Notes: generated from the letters alone by a model not told the origin. 64,000 bases of DNA from Cognatiluteimonas weifangensis (GCF_003416885.1 NZ_QVPD01000001.1:1-64000), one strand, 5' to 3'; counted from the stretch's first letter, positions 1 to 10,723 are shown. Made by a program: numbers and translations.

Positions 1-251
1 CGGCGGGCTGGGGGTGCGGAGAGTGGACCATGGATGGTCCACGACCCGACTTAAAGACAGGAGGTCGTCAGGAGGGCGCAGCACCCCCAGCCCGCCGGGT
101 GGCGACTCCCTCCGAAGCCGATCTCCCGAAACCGATCTCCCGAGGTCAGGCCAGGGGCCCCGGGAATGGCCTGCGACCCGACTTGAAGACAGGACGACGT
201 CAGGAGGGCGCAGCACCGGCCCGCCGAGCGGCGACTCTCTCCGAAGCCGAT
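1..251. repeat. Dispersed repeat, two direct copies with nested inverted repeats
   Basis: Two related blocks of about 80 nt (42-122 and 174-251) lie about 132 nt apart. Both run from cgacccgactt through a shared caggagggcgcagcacc to tccgaagccgat. The first block sits in a larger structure: positions 1-17 are perfectly complementary to 81-97, and 23-42 form an 8-bp stem with a 4-nt loop. No convincing coding frame crosses it. It probably belongs to a repeat family found elsewhere in this genome, and it continues off the left edge. It lies downstream of dapE. Confidence 0.7.
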
Positions 252-270
252 TCGGCCGGAACACAAGAAG

Positions 271-302
271 CCCATCCCCGGGGATGGGAGAAGGCCTTTT
301 TT
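271..302. terminator. Perfect 18-bp palindrome followed by a T run
   Basis: Positions 271-288 are a perfect palindrome with 9-nt arms (cccatcccc then ggggatggg). On the plus strand it is followed by a short gap and a run of T at 297-302, so it looks most like a terminator reading rightwards. It also lies just past the dapE stop and could end that transcript. The direction of action is inferred. Confidence 0.45.
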
Positions 303-309
303 CGAAGCG

Positions 310-1437
310 CTACGCCAGCAGGCGTTCGAGCAAGGCCAGATAAAGGTCGGGCAGCGCTTCCAGGTCGGCGACCGCGACGTGCTCGTCGACCTTGTGGATG
401 CTGGCGTTGACCGGGCCAATCTCGACGCACTGCGCACCCAGCGGAGCGAGGAAGCGCGCGTCGGAGGTGCCGCCGCCGGTACTTTCCTCCGGCGCCGCGC
501 CGGCAAAGCGGGCCAGCACCTCGCGCGCCGCGGCGCGCAGCGGGCCTTCCGGCGTGTGGAACGGCTCGCCGCCGCGATGCCAGGCGATGCTGTAGTCGAG
601 GCCGTGCGCGCGCAGGACCGCTTCGCATTCGGATTCCAGCCGCGCCGCGGTCCAGTGCGGGTTGTAGCGCAGGTTGAACAACGCCTGCAGTTCGCCCGGG
701 ATCACGTTGTTGGCGCCGGTGCCGGCGTGCACGTTGCTGAGCTGCAGGCTGGTCGGCGGGAAGCTCTCGTACCCGTCGTCCCAGCGCCGCGCGGCGAGTT
801 CCGCCAGCGCCGGCAGGGCGAGATGGATCGGGTTGCGCGCCTTTTCGGGATAGGCGACGTGGCCCTGCACACCGTGCACCGTCAGCGTCGCCGACAGGGT
901 GCCGCGACGTCCGACGCGCAACAGGTCGCCCAGTTTCCGCTTCGACGATGGCTCGCCGGTGATGCACCAGTCGATGCGCTGGCCGCGTTCGCGCAGGGTC
1001 TCGGCGACGCGGCGCACGCCGTCGATCGCGTCGCCCTCCTCGTCCGAGGTCAGCAGCAGGGCGACCGTACCCGGATGCCGCGGATGCGCGGCGACGAAGC
1101 GTTCCAGCGCGACCACGAACGCGGCGACACTGCCCTTCATGTCGGCGGCGCCGCGGCCGTACAGCACGCCGTCGCGCACCTCCGGCACGAACGGATCGCT
1201 GGCCCAGGCCGCGCGCGGCCCCGGCGGCACCACGTCGGTATGGCCGAGCAGCACCAGCACCGGGCCGTCGCTGCCGTGGGTCGCCCAGAGGTTGTCGACC
1301 GCGCCGTAACGCAGCGATTGGCAGGCGAAGCCGGCGCGCTGCAGGCGCTGCGCGAGCAGGGCCTGGCAGCCGGCGTCGTCGGGCGTGACCGATGCGCGCA
1401 GGATCAGCTCCTTGGCGAGGTTCAGCACTTCGCTCAC
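310..1437 (-). CDS. dapE: Succinyl-diaminopimelate desuccinylase DapE
   Basis: This enzyme hydrolyses N-succinyl-LL-2,6-diaminopimelate to LL-diaminopimelate and succinate in lysine and peptidoglycan precursor synthesis; it is a cytosolic dizinc M20 hydrolase. The product is 375 aa, the usual length. Visible metal and catalytic motifs are GHTDVVPPG (H66, D68), the RGAADMKG segment (D99) and SDEEGD (E133/E134), with a late His in [12 protein letters not shown] start at 1437 was chosen because it reproduces the family N-terminus; an upstream in-frame ATG would add 27 unlike residues. It is the last gene of the map-glnD-dapD group, 139 nt behind the ArsC-like gene. Confidence 0.96.
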   Translation of the reverse strand: MSEVLNLAKELILRASVTPDDAGCQALLAQRLQRAGFACQSLRYGAVDNLWATHGSDGPVLVLLGHTDVVPPGPRAAWASDPFVPEVRDGVLYGRGAADMKGSVAAFVVALERFVAAHPRHPGTVALLLTSDEEGDAIDGVRRVAETLRERGQRIDWCITGEPSSKRKLGDLLRVGRRGTLSATLTVHGVQGHVAYPEKARNPIHLALPALAELAARRWDDGYESFPPTSLQLSNVHAGTGANNVIPGELQALFNLRYNPHWTAARLESECEAVLRAHGLDYSIAWHRGGEPFHTPEGPLRAAAREVLARFAGAAPEESTGGGTSDARFLAPLGAQCVEIGPVNASIHKVDEHVAVADLEALPDLYLALLERLLA

Positions 1438-1576
1438 GGCCGATCCCTGCCGAGGCTCGCGACCCGAAACGCCGTCATGCCGAACGCACTCGAGATGACT
1501 TCCGTATTCGATCCGCAACGACAGACCCCGCGCCGCGCCCGGGGCAACGGCAACTGGGTGCAGAACGAGAGGAAGA

Positions 1577-1933
1577 TCATTTGCCGAAGCACGCCTTGAA
1601 ACCGTTGTCGCTGAAGCCCTGCGACACGGTGTCGTCGCCGGTGACGACGACAGGGCGACGGATCAGTTGCGGATATTCGCGCAGCAGCAACTTCCACTCC
1701 GCATCCGACCTCGGTGTCTTGCGCTGCGGCGCCAGGTTGCGCCAGGTGGTCGAGGACTTGTTGACCATCGCGTCCCAGCCGCCGAGCGCATCGCGCCAGG
1801 CCAGCAGGGTTTCCGGCGACTGCGGCTGCTCGCGGTAGTCGACGAAAGCATGGGGGATGCCGAAGCGGTCGAGCCACTTGCGCGCCTTCTTGCAGGTGTC
1901 GCAATTGGAGAGGCCGTAGAGAGTGGTGGTCAT
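1577..1933 (-). CDS. yffB: ArsC/Spx-family reductase-like protein (YffB type)
   Basis: This is a small thioredoxin-fold protein of the arsenate reductase/Spx superfamily, 118 aa, the same length as E. coli YffB. The N-terminal strand leads into C-D-T-C at residues 11-14, so the CxxC pair of Spx-like proteins is intact. The family landmarks TTWR and a QLIRRPVVV segment follow. The role of YffB is poorly known and arsenate reduction should not be assumed. It lies between dapD and dapE, the usual place for an ArsC-family gene in gammaproteobacterial dap clusters. The start is the ATG at 1933. Confidence 0.88.
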   Translation of the reverse strand: MTTTLYGLSNCDTCKKARKWLDRFGIPHAFVDYREQPQSPETLLAWRDALGGWDAMVNKSSTTWRNLAPQRKTPRSDAEWKLLLREYPQLIRRPVVVTGDDTVSQGFSDNGFKACFGK

Positions 1934-2022
1934 GGTCGGGATTGTGGTCCGGTGTCCGTGTCTGGCAGTAAAGCCGCCTGGTCCGCCCTGCACCTCCCGC
2001 GGACGGGAAGGCAAGCCCGATG

Positions 2023-2930
<908 letters not shown>

Positions 2931-2934
<4 letters not shown>

Positions 2935-5576
2935 GGCCGCTGTTCTCCTTCGAGGCAGGCGAGCAGCGCATCGCGCAGCGCCTGCTGCTGTTGCGGATCC
3001 GCGAGCGGCCGATCGCGCTCGTCGGTGATCTGGAACACGTCCTCGGCGCGCTCGCCGAAGGTGGCGATGCGCGCGTCGTGCACCCGCAGCCGCTGCCGGC
3101 GCAGCACGCGGGTGACGTCGGCGAGCAGGCCGGGGCGGTCGGTCGAGACCAGGCTGAGCACGGTGCGGCGGCCGTCCGCGCTGAGGCCGAAACCGATCTG
3201 CGGCACCAGCCGGAAATGCCGCAGGTGCCGCGGCTGGGTGCGCCGCGCCGGGCGGATGCCGTCGAGATCGGCGATGGCCAGCGCCGCGGACAGGCGGCGC
3301 TCGACCTCGTCCGCGGCGACGATGCGCTGGCCGTCGGCCGGCACCACCTCGAAGCTGTCGAACACCTGGCCGCCGGGACCATCCAGCAAGCGCGCCTGCT
3401 GGATCGCCAGGCCGAGCCGGTCGAGGGTGGCGACGATCGCGGCGAACAGACCGTCGCGGTCGGGTGCGGACACGAACACCTCCAGCGCGCCGGCATGCTG
3501 CACCAGCGGCCGCGCGCGCACGGTGCTGGCGCCGGCCTCGATGCCGCGCAGCGCCGCCGCCTGCCAGGCGAGGCTGTCGACCCGCCCGCGCAGGAAACCC
3601 GTTTCCGGAATGCGCGCGAACAGGCGCTCGATTTCCGCCGCTTCCAGCCCCTGCGCCAGCAGCTGCGCGCGTACCGCCGCGCGGGTTTCGGCGACCCGCT
3701 CGGCGGCCGCGGGCGGATGCTCCAGGCCGCGCCGCAGCGCCAGCCGCGTGGCGGTGTACAGGTCGGCGAGCAGGCGGTCCTTCCACGCGTTCCACAGCTT
3801 CGGCGAGGTGCCGGCGATGTCGGCGCAGGTCAGCAGGTACAGCAGGTCCAGGCGCTCGCGGTCGGCCACGCGCGTGGCGAAGCGATGGATCACGTCGGAG
3901 TCGCCGATGTCCTGCTTCTGCGCGGTGACCGACATCAGCAGGTGCTGCCGCACCAGCCACTGCACCAGCGCGGTGTCGCCTTCCGAGAGGCCGTGCGCCG
4001 CGCAGAAGTCGCGCGCGTCGACCGCGCCCAGCTCGGAATGGTCGCCGCCGCGGCCCTTGGCGATGTCGTGGAACAGGCCGGCCAGCAGCAGCAGCTCCGG
4101 CTTGCGCAGCCGCGGCCAAATTTCGTGCGCGATCGCGAAGCGCGGATCGGCCACGCCACCGGCGAAACCGGCGATGTTGCGCAGCACCGCGAGCGTGTGC
4201 TGATCGACGGTATAGACGTGGAACAGGTCGAACTGCATGCGGCCGGAAACGCGGGAGAACGCGGGGATCCAGCGCCCGAGCACCCCCAGCCGCGCCATCC
4301 GCGCCAGCGTCTCCACCGGCTGCGGCCCGCGCAGCAGCGCCATGAAGCGGGCGCGGACCGTGGCGTCGGCGCGCGGATAGTCGGGCAGGCGCGGCAGCGC
4401 CTCGGCCAGCGCGCGCGCGGTCTGCGAATGCAGCCCGCGCAACTGCGGGTGCGCCGCCCAGACCGCGAGCAGCGCGAACACGTCCTCGACCCCGCGCGGC
4501 CAGCCCGGATCGGTGGCGTGCAGGTAGCCGCGGCGGGCGTCGTAGCCCGCCGCCAGCGGTTCCGGCACCGCCTCGCCCTCGAGCTGTTCCTCGAAACGCT
4601 GCAGCAGGCGTTCGTTGATCCGCAGCACCAGCGCGGCACTGCGGTAGAAGCCCTGCATCATCTGCTCGACCGCGAGGCTGCCGGCGGCGTCCACGTGCCC
4701 CAGGCGCGCGGCCAGCGCCTTCTGGTAATCGAAGCGCAACCGCTCCTCGCGCTTGCCGGCGACCAGGTGCAGGCCGTAGCGCAGGCGCGACAGCAGGCGC
4801 CGCTCGCGCTCCAGCGTGGCGTATTCGTCGGCGCCCAGCTGGCCGAGCGCGACCAGCGGCTGCAGTCCGCGCGCGCCGAGCACGCGCAGCGCCATCCAGC
4901 GCAGGGTCTGCACGTCGCGCAGGCCGCCGGGGCCTTCCTTGAGGTTGGGCTCGAGGTTGTCGCTGGTGTCGTCGAAGCGCGCATGCCGCGCGCGCTGTTC
5001 CTCGCGCTTGGCCAGGAAGTACTCGCGCGGCGGCCATGCCAGCGTCGGCGCGATCGCCGCCCGCAGGCGCGCATCCGCGGCGGCGTCGGCCTGCAGCGGC
5101 CGCGCCTCCGACAGCGCGGTCAGCACGGTGATGTCCTCGCGCGCGGCCTGGGTGCACTGCGCCGGCGAACGCACCGCGTGCCCGGCCGCCAGGCCGGCGT
5201 CCCACAGCAGCGCGAACAGGCGCGCGATGGCCTCGTGGCAGGCGGCCTGGGCGTCGGCCTCGGCCAGCACCAGCAGGTCGAGGTCGGAATGCGGGAACAG
5301 TTCGCCGCGGCCGTAGCCGCCGACCGCGAACAGCGCCAGCGGCGCGTCCGCCGGGATGCAGCGCGACCAGGCCGCACGCACCCACGCATCCACCGCGCGG
5401 GTCCGCTCGGCGATCAGCGCATCGATGTCGTCATTGCGGTCGAAGCGCGCCGCCAGCGCGGCGTCGGTGGCGGCCAGCGCAGCCCGCGCCGCCGCCGCCC
5501 AGCCGGCATCGGCGCCGGCGGGCTGCCATTCCGGGAGCCGCGCAGAGGGTTCGTCCGCGGCGGCCGGCGTGCTCAC
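2931..5576 (-). CDS. glnD: PII uridylyltransferase / uridylyl-removing enzyme GlnD
   Basis: GlnD senses glutamine and adds UMP to, or removes it from, PII proteins, steering glutamine synthetase activity and Ntr transcription. It is 881 aa, close to E. coli GlnD. The nucleotidyltransferase motif [17 protein letters not shown] is at about residues 86-102 with the two catalytic Asp. An HD phosphohydrolase domain shows [14 protein letters not shown] in the middle, and two ACT domains lie at the C-terminus. The GTG at 5576 overlaps the map stop as GTGA, and its stop overlaps dapD as ATGA, so the three genes are probably translationally coupled. Confidence 0.96.
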
Positions 5577-6349
5577 AGGTCGTTGTCGTCGCCCGGCAGC
5601 CGGGTCAGGATCTCCACCCCGTCCGCGGTCACGGCGACGGTGTGCTCCCACTGCGCGGACAGCTTGCGGTCCTTGGTGACCACGGTCCAGCCGTCGGGCA
5701 GCACCCGGGTGTGGCGCGCGCCCTCGTTGATCATCGGCTCGATGGTGAAGGTCATGCCTTCGCGCAGCACCAGGCCCTCGCCGGGCCGGCCGTAATGCAG
5801 CACCTGCGGCTCGTCGTGGTAGACCGTGCCGATGCCGTGACCGCAGTACTCGCGCACCACGCTGAAGCGGTGGCTCTCGGCATGCCGCTGGATGGCGTGG
5901 CCGATGTCGCCCAGGGTCGCCCCGGGGCGGACCGCGCGGATGCCGTGGAACATGGCCTCGCGGGTCACCTCGACCAGCCGCCTGGCCATCACCGATGGGG
6001 CGCCGACCAGGTACATGCGGCTGGTGTCGCCGTGCCAGCCGTCCTTGATCACGGTGACGTCGATGTTGAGGATGTCGCCGTCCTTGAGCACCTTGCCGGG
6101 GCTGGGGATGCCGTGGCAGATGACGTTGTTGACCGAGGTGCAGACCGTGGCCGGGAAGCCGCGGTAGCCGACGTTCGCCGGGATCGCCTGCTGCACGTTG
6201 ACGATGTGGTCGTGGCAGATGCGATCCAGCTCCTGCGTGCTGACGCCCGGCCTGACGTGCGGGGCGACCACTTGCAGCACCTCGGCGGCCAGACGGCCGG
6301 CGATGCGCATCTTCTGGAGTTCTTCCGGGGTTTTGAGGGCGATCTGCAT
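5573..6349 (-). CDS. map: Type I methionine aminopeptidase
   Basis: Map removes the initiator Met from new proteins. The product is 258 aa of the pita-bread fold. All five metal ligands fall at the canonical E. coli numbers: D97, D108, H171, E204 and E235, in the contexts ILNIDVT, WHGDTS, CGHGIG, FTIEPM and QWEHT. The ATG at 6349 gives the family N-terminus; a second in-frame ATG six codons upstream is possible. The gene is divergent from rpsB, as is common in proteobacteria, and heads the minus-strand map-glnD-dapD group. Confidence 0.97.
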   Translation of the reverse strand: MQIALKTPEELQKMRIAGRLAAEVLQVVAPHVRPGVSTQELDRICHDHIVNVQQAIPANVGYRGFPATVCTSVNNVICHGIPSPGKVLKDGDILNIDVTVIKDGWHGDTSRMYLVGAPSVMARRLVEVTREAMFHGIRAVRPGATLGDIGHAIQRHAESHRFSVVREYCGHGIGTVYHDEPQVLHYGRPGEGLVLREGMTFTIEPMINEGARHTRVLPDGWTVVTKDRKLSAQWEHTVAVTADGVEILTRLPGDDNDL

Positions 6350-6654
6350 GCGGGCATTATCGCCCATTCGCGGCCCGGTCCGGCGGCGGCTTGCCCGCAG
6401 GCGACGGTTCCGTTTATCATCCCGCGGCTGTCCCGGCCGGTTTGGCCCGGACTGGCCGCCGCCGACGGGCGCCACCGTCGAATACACACCTGCCGCCACA
6501 GCCCGTGCCGGGGTGCTTCCGGAGTCCTCGCGGACCCGGGGGTTCGGTCACGGAAGCTGCAGGGAAGCCCAACCCCGGAACCCGGCGCCCGCCCCAGCGG
6601 CCGGCGCACCGTCCCCACCCTTCCGGGCGGCGGGTTCCCCATCGGAGTCGCACC
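6350..6654 (+). promoter_or_regulatory. map/rpsB divergent region with rpsB promoter and long leader
   Basis: This 305-nt gap has no gene. A promoter candidate for rpsB is TTGCCC at 6391-6396 and TATCAT at 6415-6420 with an 18-nt spacer. If used, it gives a 5' leader of roughly 225 nt before the rpsB ATG, long and GC-rich enough for structured control. In E. coli the rpsB leader mediates feedback by S2; whether this leader does so is inference. No separate map promoter stands out. Confidence 0.5.
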
Positions 6655-7527
6655 ATGCCCCAGATCACCATGCGCCAGATGCTGGAAGCCGGCGTCCATT
6701 TCGGCCACCAGACCCGCTACTGGAACCCGAAGATGGCGCCGTACATCTTCGGCGCCCGCGGCAAGATCCACATCATCAACCTCGAGAAGACCGTGCCGCT
6801 GTTCGGCGACGCGATGAACTTCATCTCCGGCATCGCGCAGAAGCGCGGCATGATCCTGTTCGTCGGCACCAAGCGCTCCGCGCGCGACGCCGTCAAGGAA
6901 GAGGCCGAGCGCTGCGGCATGCCGTACATGACCCAGCGCTGGCTGGGCGGCACCCTGACCAACTTCGCCACGGTCAAGAAGTCGGTCGGCCGCCTCAAGG
7001 AGCTGGAAGCCGCCGAGACCGACGGCACCTTCGAGAAGCTGGTCAAGCACGAAGTGCTGGGCCTGCGCCGCGAGCGCGACAAGCTGCTGGCCTCGCTGGG
7101 CGGCATCAAGGACATGAACCGCCTGCCCGACGCGCTGTTCGTGATCGACATCGGCCACGAGGACATCGCGGTCAAGGAAGCCCGCAAGCTCGGCATCCCG
7201 GTGATCGCGGTGGTCGACACCAACTACGACCCGGCGCTGGTCGACTACCCGATCCCGGGCAACGACGACGCCATCCGCGCGGTGCAGCTGTACGCGCGCG
7301 CCGCCGCCGACGCGGTGCTCGAGGGCAAGGCCGCCGCGCCGCAGGCCGCGACCGTGCGCGAGGACGAGTTCGTCGAGCTCGACGCCGACGGCAACCCGGC
7401 CAAGGCGCCGCGCGGCCGCGCCGCGAAGAAGGCGCCGGCGAAGAAGGCCGCCGCGCCCAAGGCCGACGAGGCCGCGCCGGCCGCCGACGCCGCTCCGACA
7501 GCCGCAGAGACCCCGGCCGCCGAGTAA
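6655..7527 (+). CDS. rpsB: 30S ribosomal protein S2
   Basis: S2 is an essential small-subunit protein that docks near S1. The N-terminus ([20 protein letters not shown]) is diagnostic. The protein is 290 aa, against about 241 in E. coli. The extra length is a low-complexity tail from about residue 250, rich in Ala, Lys and Pro ([18 protein letters not shown]) and ending in acidic/Ala repeats. The chosen ATG has GGAG a few bases upstream; upstream in-frame codons add sequence unlike S2. It is followed by tsf, as in nearly all proteobacteria, but a repeat element separates the two. Confidence 0.97.
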   Translation: MPQITMRQMLEAGVHFGHQTRYWNPKMAPYIFGARGKIHIINLEKTVPLFGDAMNFISGIAQKRGMILFVGTKRSARDAVKEEAERCGMPYMTQRWLGGTLTNFATVKKSVGRLKELEAAETDGTFEKLVKHEVLGLRRERDKLLASLGGIKDMNRLPDALFVIDIGHEDIAVKEARKLGIPVIAVVDTNYDPALVDYPIPGNDDAIRAVQLYARAAADAVLEGKAAAPQAATVREDEFVELDADGNPAKAPRGRAAKKAPAKKAAAPKADEAAPAADAAPTAAETPAAE

Positions 7528-7580
7528 GCGCGGCCCACGTGCGGCCGCGCGTGACGCGGCCGCGTTTCCTGTTTTTTGCC

Positions 7581-7721
7581 CGTCATTCCTGCGCAGGCGG
7601 AACAAGCGCGCAGGGGGCGGGACGGCCGCAGACCCGATCCGAAGGGACGGACGCGGCCAGCCACCCGGCGACTTGTCCCGTCGCAGCCGGACACCGGATC
7701 CCCGCTTGCGCAGGGACGACG
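7581..7721. repeat. Dispersed inverted-repeat element between rpsB and tsf
   Basis: The ends 7581-7600 (cgtcattcctgcgcaggcgg) and 7702-7721 are imperfect inverted repeats, 17 of 20 positions matching. Read on the minus strand, the right end would encode VVPAQAGIR, the hallmark of the widespread 'VIPAQAG' repeat of Xanthomonadaceae and other proteobacteria. The interior is not obviously coding. Because it lies inside the rpsB-tsf transcript, it could affect relative expression of the two. Confidence 0.75.
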
Positions 7722-7747
7722 ATTCCAAACATCACGAGGTAACCCCC

Positions 7748-8620
7748 ATGGCAGAAATCACCGCATCCCTGGTCAAGGAACTGCGCGAGCGCACCGGCGC
7801 CGGCATGATGGAATGCAAGAAGGCGCTCACCGAGAACGCCGGCGACATCCAGGCCGCGGCCGACTGGCTGCGCAAGACCGGCCTGGCCAAGGCCGACAAG
7901 AAGGCCAGCCGCGTCGCCGCCGAGGGCCGCATCGCGATGGCCCAGGACGCCGGCAAGGCGGTGCTGGTGGAGATCAATTCCGAGACCGACTTCGTCGCCA
8001 AGGACGCCAACTTCCTCGCCTTCACCGAGGCCGTGGCCCGGATCGCGCTCGGCGCCGCCGACATCGACGCGCTGAAGGCGGCGAAGCTGCCGTCCGGCGA
8101 GAGCGTCGAGGAAGCGCGTTCGGCACTGATCGCCAAGGTCGGCGAGAACGTGCAGGTGCGGCGCATGGCGCGCATCGACAGCGCCGACACCATCGGCGCC
8201 TACGTCCACGGCGGCCGCATCGGCGTGCTGGTCGAGGTCAAGGGCGGCAACGCCGAGCTGGCGCGCGGGCTGGCGATGCACATCGCGGCGATGAACCCCC
8301 CGTACATCTCGCCGGCGCACGTGCCGGCCGACTTCGTCGCCCGCGAAAAGGAAATCGCGCTGGCCCAGGTCAAGGATTCCGGCAAGCCGGCCGAGATCCT
8401 GGAAAAGATGATCTCCGGCAAGATCGCCAAGACCCTCAACGAGATCAGCCTCACCGGCCAGCCCTACGTGCTGGACACCAACCAGACGGTCGAGGCCGCA
8501 CTCAAGGCCGCCGGCGGCGCACAGGTGGTGGCGTTCGCCCGCCTGGCGGTCGGCGAGGGCATCGAGAAGCAGGCCGACGACTTCGCTTCGGAAGTCATGA
8601 AGCAGGCCGGACTGGCGTAG
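7748..8620 (+). CDS. tsf: Translation elongation factor Ts
   Basis: EF-Ts is the guanine-nucleotide exchange factor that regenerates EF-Tu-GTP. The protein is 290 aa. The N-terminal UBA-like segment [20 protein letters not shown] and the following MECKKAL are family signatures, and the exchange core [12 protein letters not shown] lies near residues 78-89. The start has a good GAGGT Shine-Dalgarno 7-8 nt upstream. It is the downstream partner of rpsB and is followed by a strong intrinsic terminator. Confidence 0.97.
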   Translation: MAEITASLVKELRERTGAGMMECKKALTENAGDIQAAADWLRKTGLAKADKKASRVAAEGRIAMAQDAGKAVLVEINSETDFVAKDANFLAFTEAVARIALGAADIDALKAAKLPSGESVEEARSALIAKVGENVQVRRMARIDSADTIGAYVHGGRIGVLVEVKGGNAELARGLAMHIAAMNPPYISPAHVPADFVAREKEIALAQVKDSGKPAEILEKMISGKIAKTLNEISLTGQPYVLDTNQTVEAALKAAGGAQVVAFARLAVGEGIEKQADDFASEVMKQAGLA

Positions 8621-8662
8621 GAACGTCGCGGTCCACTCCGCGCCGACAACCGGTGTCGATGG

Positions 8663-8692
8663 AAAAGCCCCGCTCCGGCGGGGCTTTTCTTT
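8663..8692 (+). terminator. Rho-independent terminator after tsf
   Basis: A perfect 11-bp stem (aaaagccccgc, 8663-8673, with its complement at 8678-8688) has a 4-nt tccg loop and ends in a T-rich run. It lies 42 nt past the tsf stop and is the clearest intrinsic terminator in the window. Confidence 0.85.
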
Positions 8693-8709
8693 GATGGATC
8701 CGGATGCGA

Positions 8710-8807
8710 GGTGGGAACCGGAGGCCTTTGGGGCGAATGTCCCCCGGCATCCGCCTGCGGCGGCTGCCTCCTCCCTTACTTCGCCCCAAAGGCCCCCGGC
8801 CCCCACC
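8710..8807. repeat. Hairpin repeat unit 1 (42-nt core with long complementary arms)
   Basis: Arms 8710-8737 and 8780-8807 are complementary at 25 of 28 positions; the inner 15 (ggcctttggggcgaa) match perfectly. They enclose a 42-nt core (8738-8779) starting tgtcccccggc and ending cttac. The core is an inverted relative of that in unit 2 (8841-8934), but the arms are not related to unit 2's arms. It is noncoding, in the tsf-pyrH gap. Confidence 0.85.
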
Positions 8808-8840
8808 GCGCCTGGCCGATCGCGAACTTTTCCGGAAAGC

Positions 8841-8934
8841 CGGGTGCGCTTGCCCCGGGGTGCGAAGTAAAGGAGGAGGAGGCGGCCAAAGGCCGGCGCC
8901 GGGGGACATTCGCACCCCGGGGCAAGCGCACCCG
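8841..8934. repeat. Hairpin repeat unit 2 (42-nt core with perfect 26-bp arms)
   Basis: Arms 8841-8866 and 8909-8934 (cgggtgcgcttgccccgggg, continuing tgcgaa) are perfectly complementary over 26 nt. The core 8867-8908 is again exactly 42 nt, and its reverse complement begins tgtcccccggc and ends tttac like unit 1. The unit is inverted relative to unit 1. The rest of the 393-nt tsf-pyrH gap holds the tsf terminator and the pyrH promoter. Confidence 0.85.
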
Positions 8935-8949
8935 ACGCCTCGCGTGATC

Positions 8950-8984
8950 TTGCAAGCCGGCTTCGAGGCCGGCTCCGTTACAAT
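8950..8984 (+). promoter_or_regulatory. Candidate pyrH promoter
   Basis: A good -10 hexamer TACAAT (8979-8984) lies 29 nt before the pyrH start. The nearest -35-like TTGCAA (8950-8955) is 23 nt away, too far unless a short hairpin in the spacer (agccggc/gccggct, 7 bp) matters. The -10 is plausible; the -35 is doubtful. Confidence 0.35.
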
Positions 8985-9013
8985 TTCCGGCAATCCCCGC
9001 CCGGAGCCCGCCC

Positions 9014-9745
9014 ATGTCGCAGCTTGCCTATCGCCGTGTCCTGCTCAAGCTGTCCGGCGAGGCGTTGATGGGCGAGGAGGACTACGGCATCGACCCCAAG
9101 GTGATCGGGCGGCTGGCGCGCGAGGTGGTCGAGGCGCAGCAGGCCGGGGCCGAGGTCGCGCTGGTGATCGGCGGCGGCAACATCTTCCGCGGCGCCGGGC
9201 TGGCGGCCGGCGGCATGGACCGGGTCACCGGCGACCAGATGGGCATGCTGGCCACCGTGATCAACGCCCTGGCGATGCAGGACGCGCTGGAGAAGCTCGG
9301 CGCCAAGGCGCGGGTGATGAGCGCGATCAAGATCAACGACGTGTGCGAGGACTACATCCGCCGCCGCGCGATCCGCCACCTCGAGAAGGGCCGGCTGGTG
9401 ATCTTCGCCGCCGGCACCGGCAACCCGTTCTTCACCACCGATTCGGGCGCCGCGCTGCGCGCGATCGAGATCGGCGCCGACCTGCTGCTGAAGGCGACCA
9501 AGGTCGACGGCGTGTACGACAAGGACCCGAAAAAGCATCCGGACGCGAAGCGCTATTCGAAGCTCAGCTACGACGAGGTGCTCGCGCGCGACCTGCAGGT
9601 GATGGACACCGCCGCGTTCGCGCTGGCGCGCGACAGCGACCTGCCGCTGCGGGTGTTCGACATGTCCCAGCCGGGTACCTTGCTGCGGATCCTGCGCGGC
9701 GAGGACATCGGCACCCTGGTACAGGGCCGCAACGGCGCGCCCTGA
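9014..9745 (+). CDS. pyrH: UMP kinase
   Basis: PyrH phosphorylates UMP to UDP in pyrimidine nucleotide synthesis; it is a hexameric amino-acid-kinase-fold enzyme regulated by GTP and UTP. The 243-aa product has the expected N-terminus [13 protein letters not shown], the GGGNIFRG loop and the [16 protein letters not shown] segment, with [16 protein letters not shown] near the C-terminus. In most bacteria frr follows directly, but here a cation transporter is inserted first. Its own -10 element and the tsf terminator suggest it is transcribed separately from rpsB-tsf. Confidence 0.97.
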   Translation: MSQLAYRRVLLKLSGEALMGEEDYGIDPKVIGRLAREVVEAQQAGAEVALVIGGGNIFRGAGLAAGGMDRVTGDQMGMLATVINALAMQDALEKLGAKARVMSAIKINDVCEDYIRRRAIRHLEKGRLVIFAAGTGNPFFTTDSGAALRAIEIGADLLLKATKVDGVYDKDPKKHPDAKRYSKLSYDEVLARDLQVMDTAAFALARDSDLPLRVFDMSQPGTLLRILRGEDIGTLVQGRNGAP

Positions 9746-9820
9746 GCGCCCCGGCCCGCCGCCCGACGGTCCCGGCAGCCGCAATAGTGTCCGCCGCGGC
9801 CACGCTGCCACCATAACCGC

Positions 9821-10723
9821 ATGCCCGACCACGGCCACTTCCACGGCTCGGCCACCCGCGCCTTCGCCATCGTCACCCTGGTCAACCTCGCCTACACCGC
9901 GGTCGAGGCCGGCTACGGCTTCGCCACCGATTCGCTGGCGCTGCTCTCGGACGCGCTGCACAACCTCGGCGACGTGCTCGGCCTGGGCCTGGCCTGGGGC
10001 GCGGCGGTGATGGCCAGGCGCCTGCCGACCGAGCACCACACCTACGGCTGGCGCCGCGCCACCCTGCTCTCGCCGCTGGCCAACGCCCTGCTGCTGGTCG
10101 GCTTCGCCGGCGCGCTGTCGTGGGAGGCCGTGCGCCGGCTCGGCGCACCGCCGCAGGTGCCGGCACTGCCGGTGATCGTGGTCGCCGCGCTCGGCATCGC
10201 CGTCAACCTCGGCACCGCGTGGCTGCTGCGCGAGGGCCACGGCCAGGACCTCAACCGCCGCGGCGCCTACCTGCACCTGCTGGCCGACGCCGCGGTGTCG
10301 CTGGCGGCGGTGCTGGCCGGTTTCGGCATGCTGCAGCTGGGCTGGCGCTGGCTGGACCCGGCCACCGGACTGCTGGTCGGCACGGTGGTCGCACTCAGCG
10401 CCTTCGGCCTGCTGCGCGAGGCCTTCAATGCGGCGATGGACGCGGTACCGGCCGCGATCGACCAGGCCCGGGTCCGCGACTGGCTCGCCGCGCAGGACGG
10501 CGTCAGCGCGGTGCACCACCTGCATATCTGGTCGCTGGGCGCCGGCGAGGTGGCGATGACCGTGCATCTGGTGCGGCCGGCCGGCGCCGACCACGACGCC
10601 TTCATCGACCGCATCAGCGACGAGCTGGACCGCCGTTTCGGCATCAACCACCCCACCCTGCAGATCGAGCACGGCAGCGCCTGCGAGCACGACCGCCACG
10701 ACCGCGCGCCGCACGCCCACTGA
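9821..10723 (+). CDS. CDF-family zinc/cation efflux transporter
   Basis: A cation diffusion facilitator exporting Zn2+ or a similar ion from the cytoplasm by proton antiport. The 300-aa protein has six predicted membrane helices and a soluble C-terminal domain. The intramembrane site is readable: H47-xxx-D51 in LLSDALHNLGD and H152-xxx-D156 in YLHLLADAAVS, the HxxxD pair typical of zinc transporters such as ZitB. His-rich termini (DHGHFHG; HDRHDRAPHAH) are common in the family. It sits between pyrH and frr on the same strand. Substrate specificity is inferred. Confidence 0.88.
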   Translation: MPDHGHFHGSATRAFAIVTLVNLAYTAVEAGYGFATDSLALLSDALHNLGDVLGLGLAWGAAVMARRLPTEHHTYGWRRATLLSPLANALLLVGFAGALSWEAVRRLGAPPQVPALPVIVVAALGIAVNLGTAWLLREGHGQDLNRRGAYLHLLADAAVSLAAVLAGFGMLQLGWRWLDPATGLLVGTVVALSAFGLLREAFNAAMDAVPAAIDQARVRDWLAAQDGVSAVHHLHIWSLGAGEVAMTVHLVRPAGADHDAFIDRISDELDRRFGINHPTLQIEHGSACEHDRHDRAPHAH

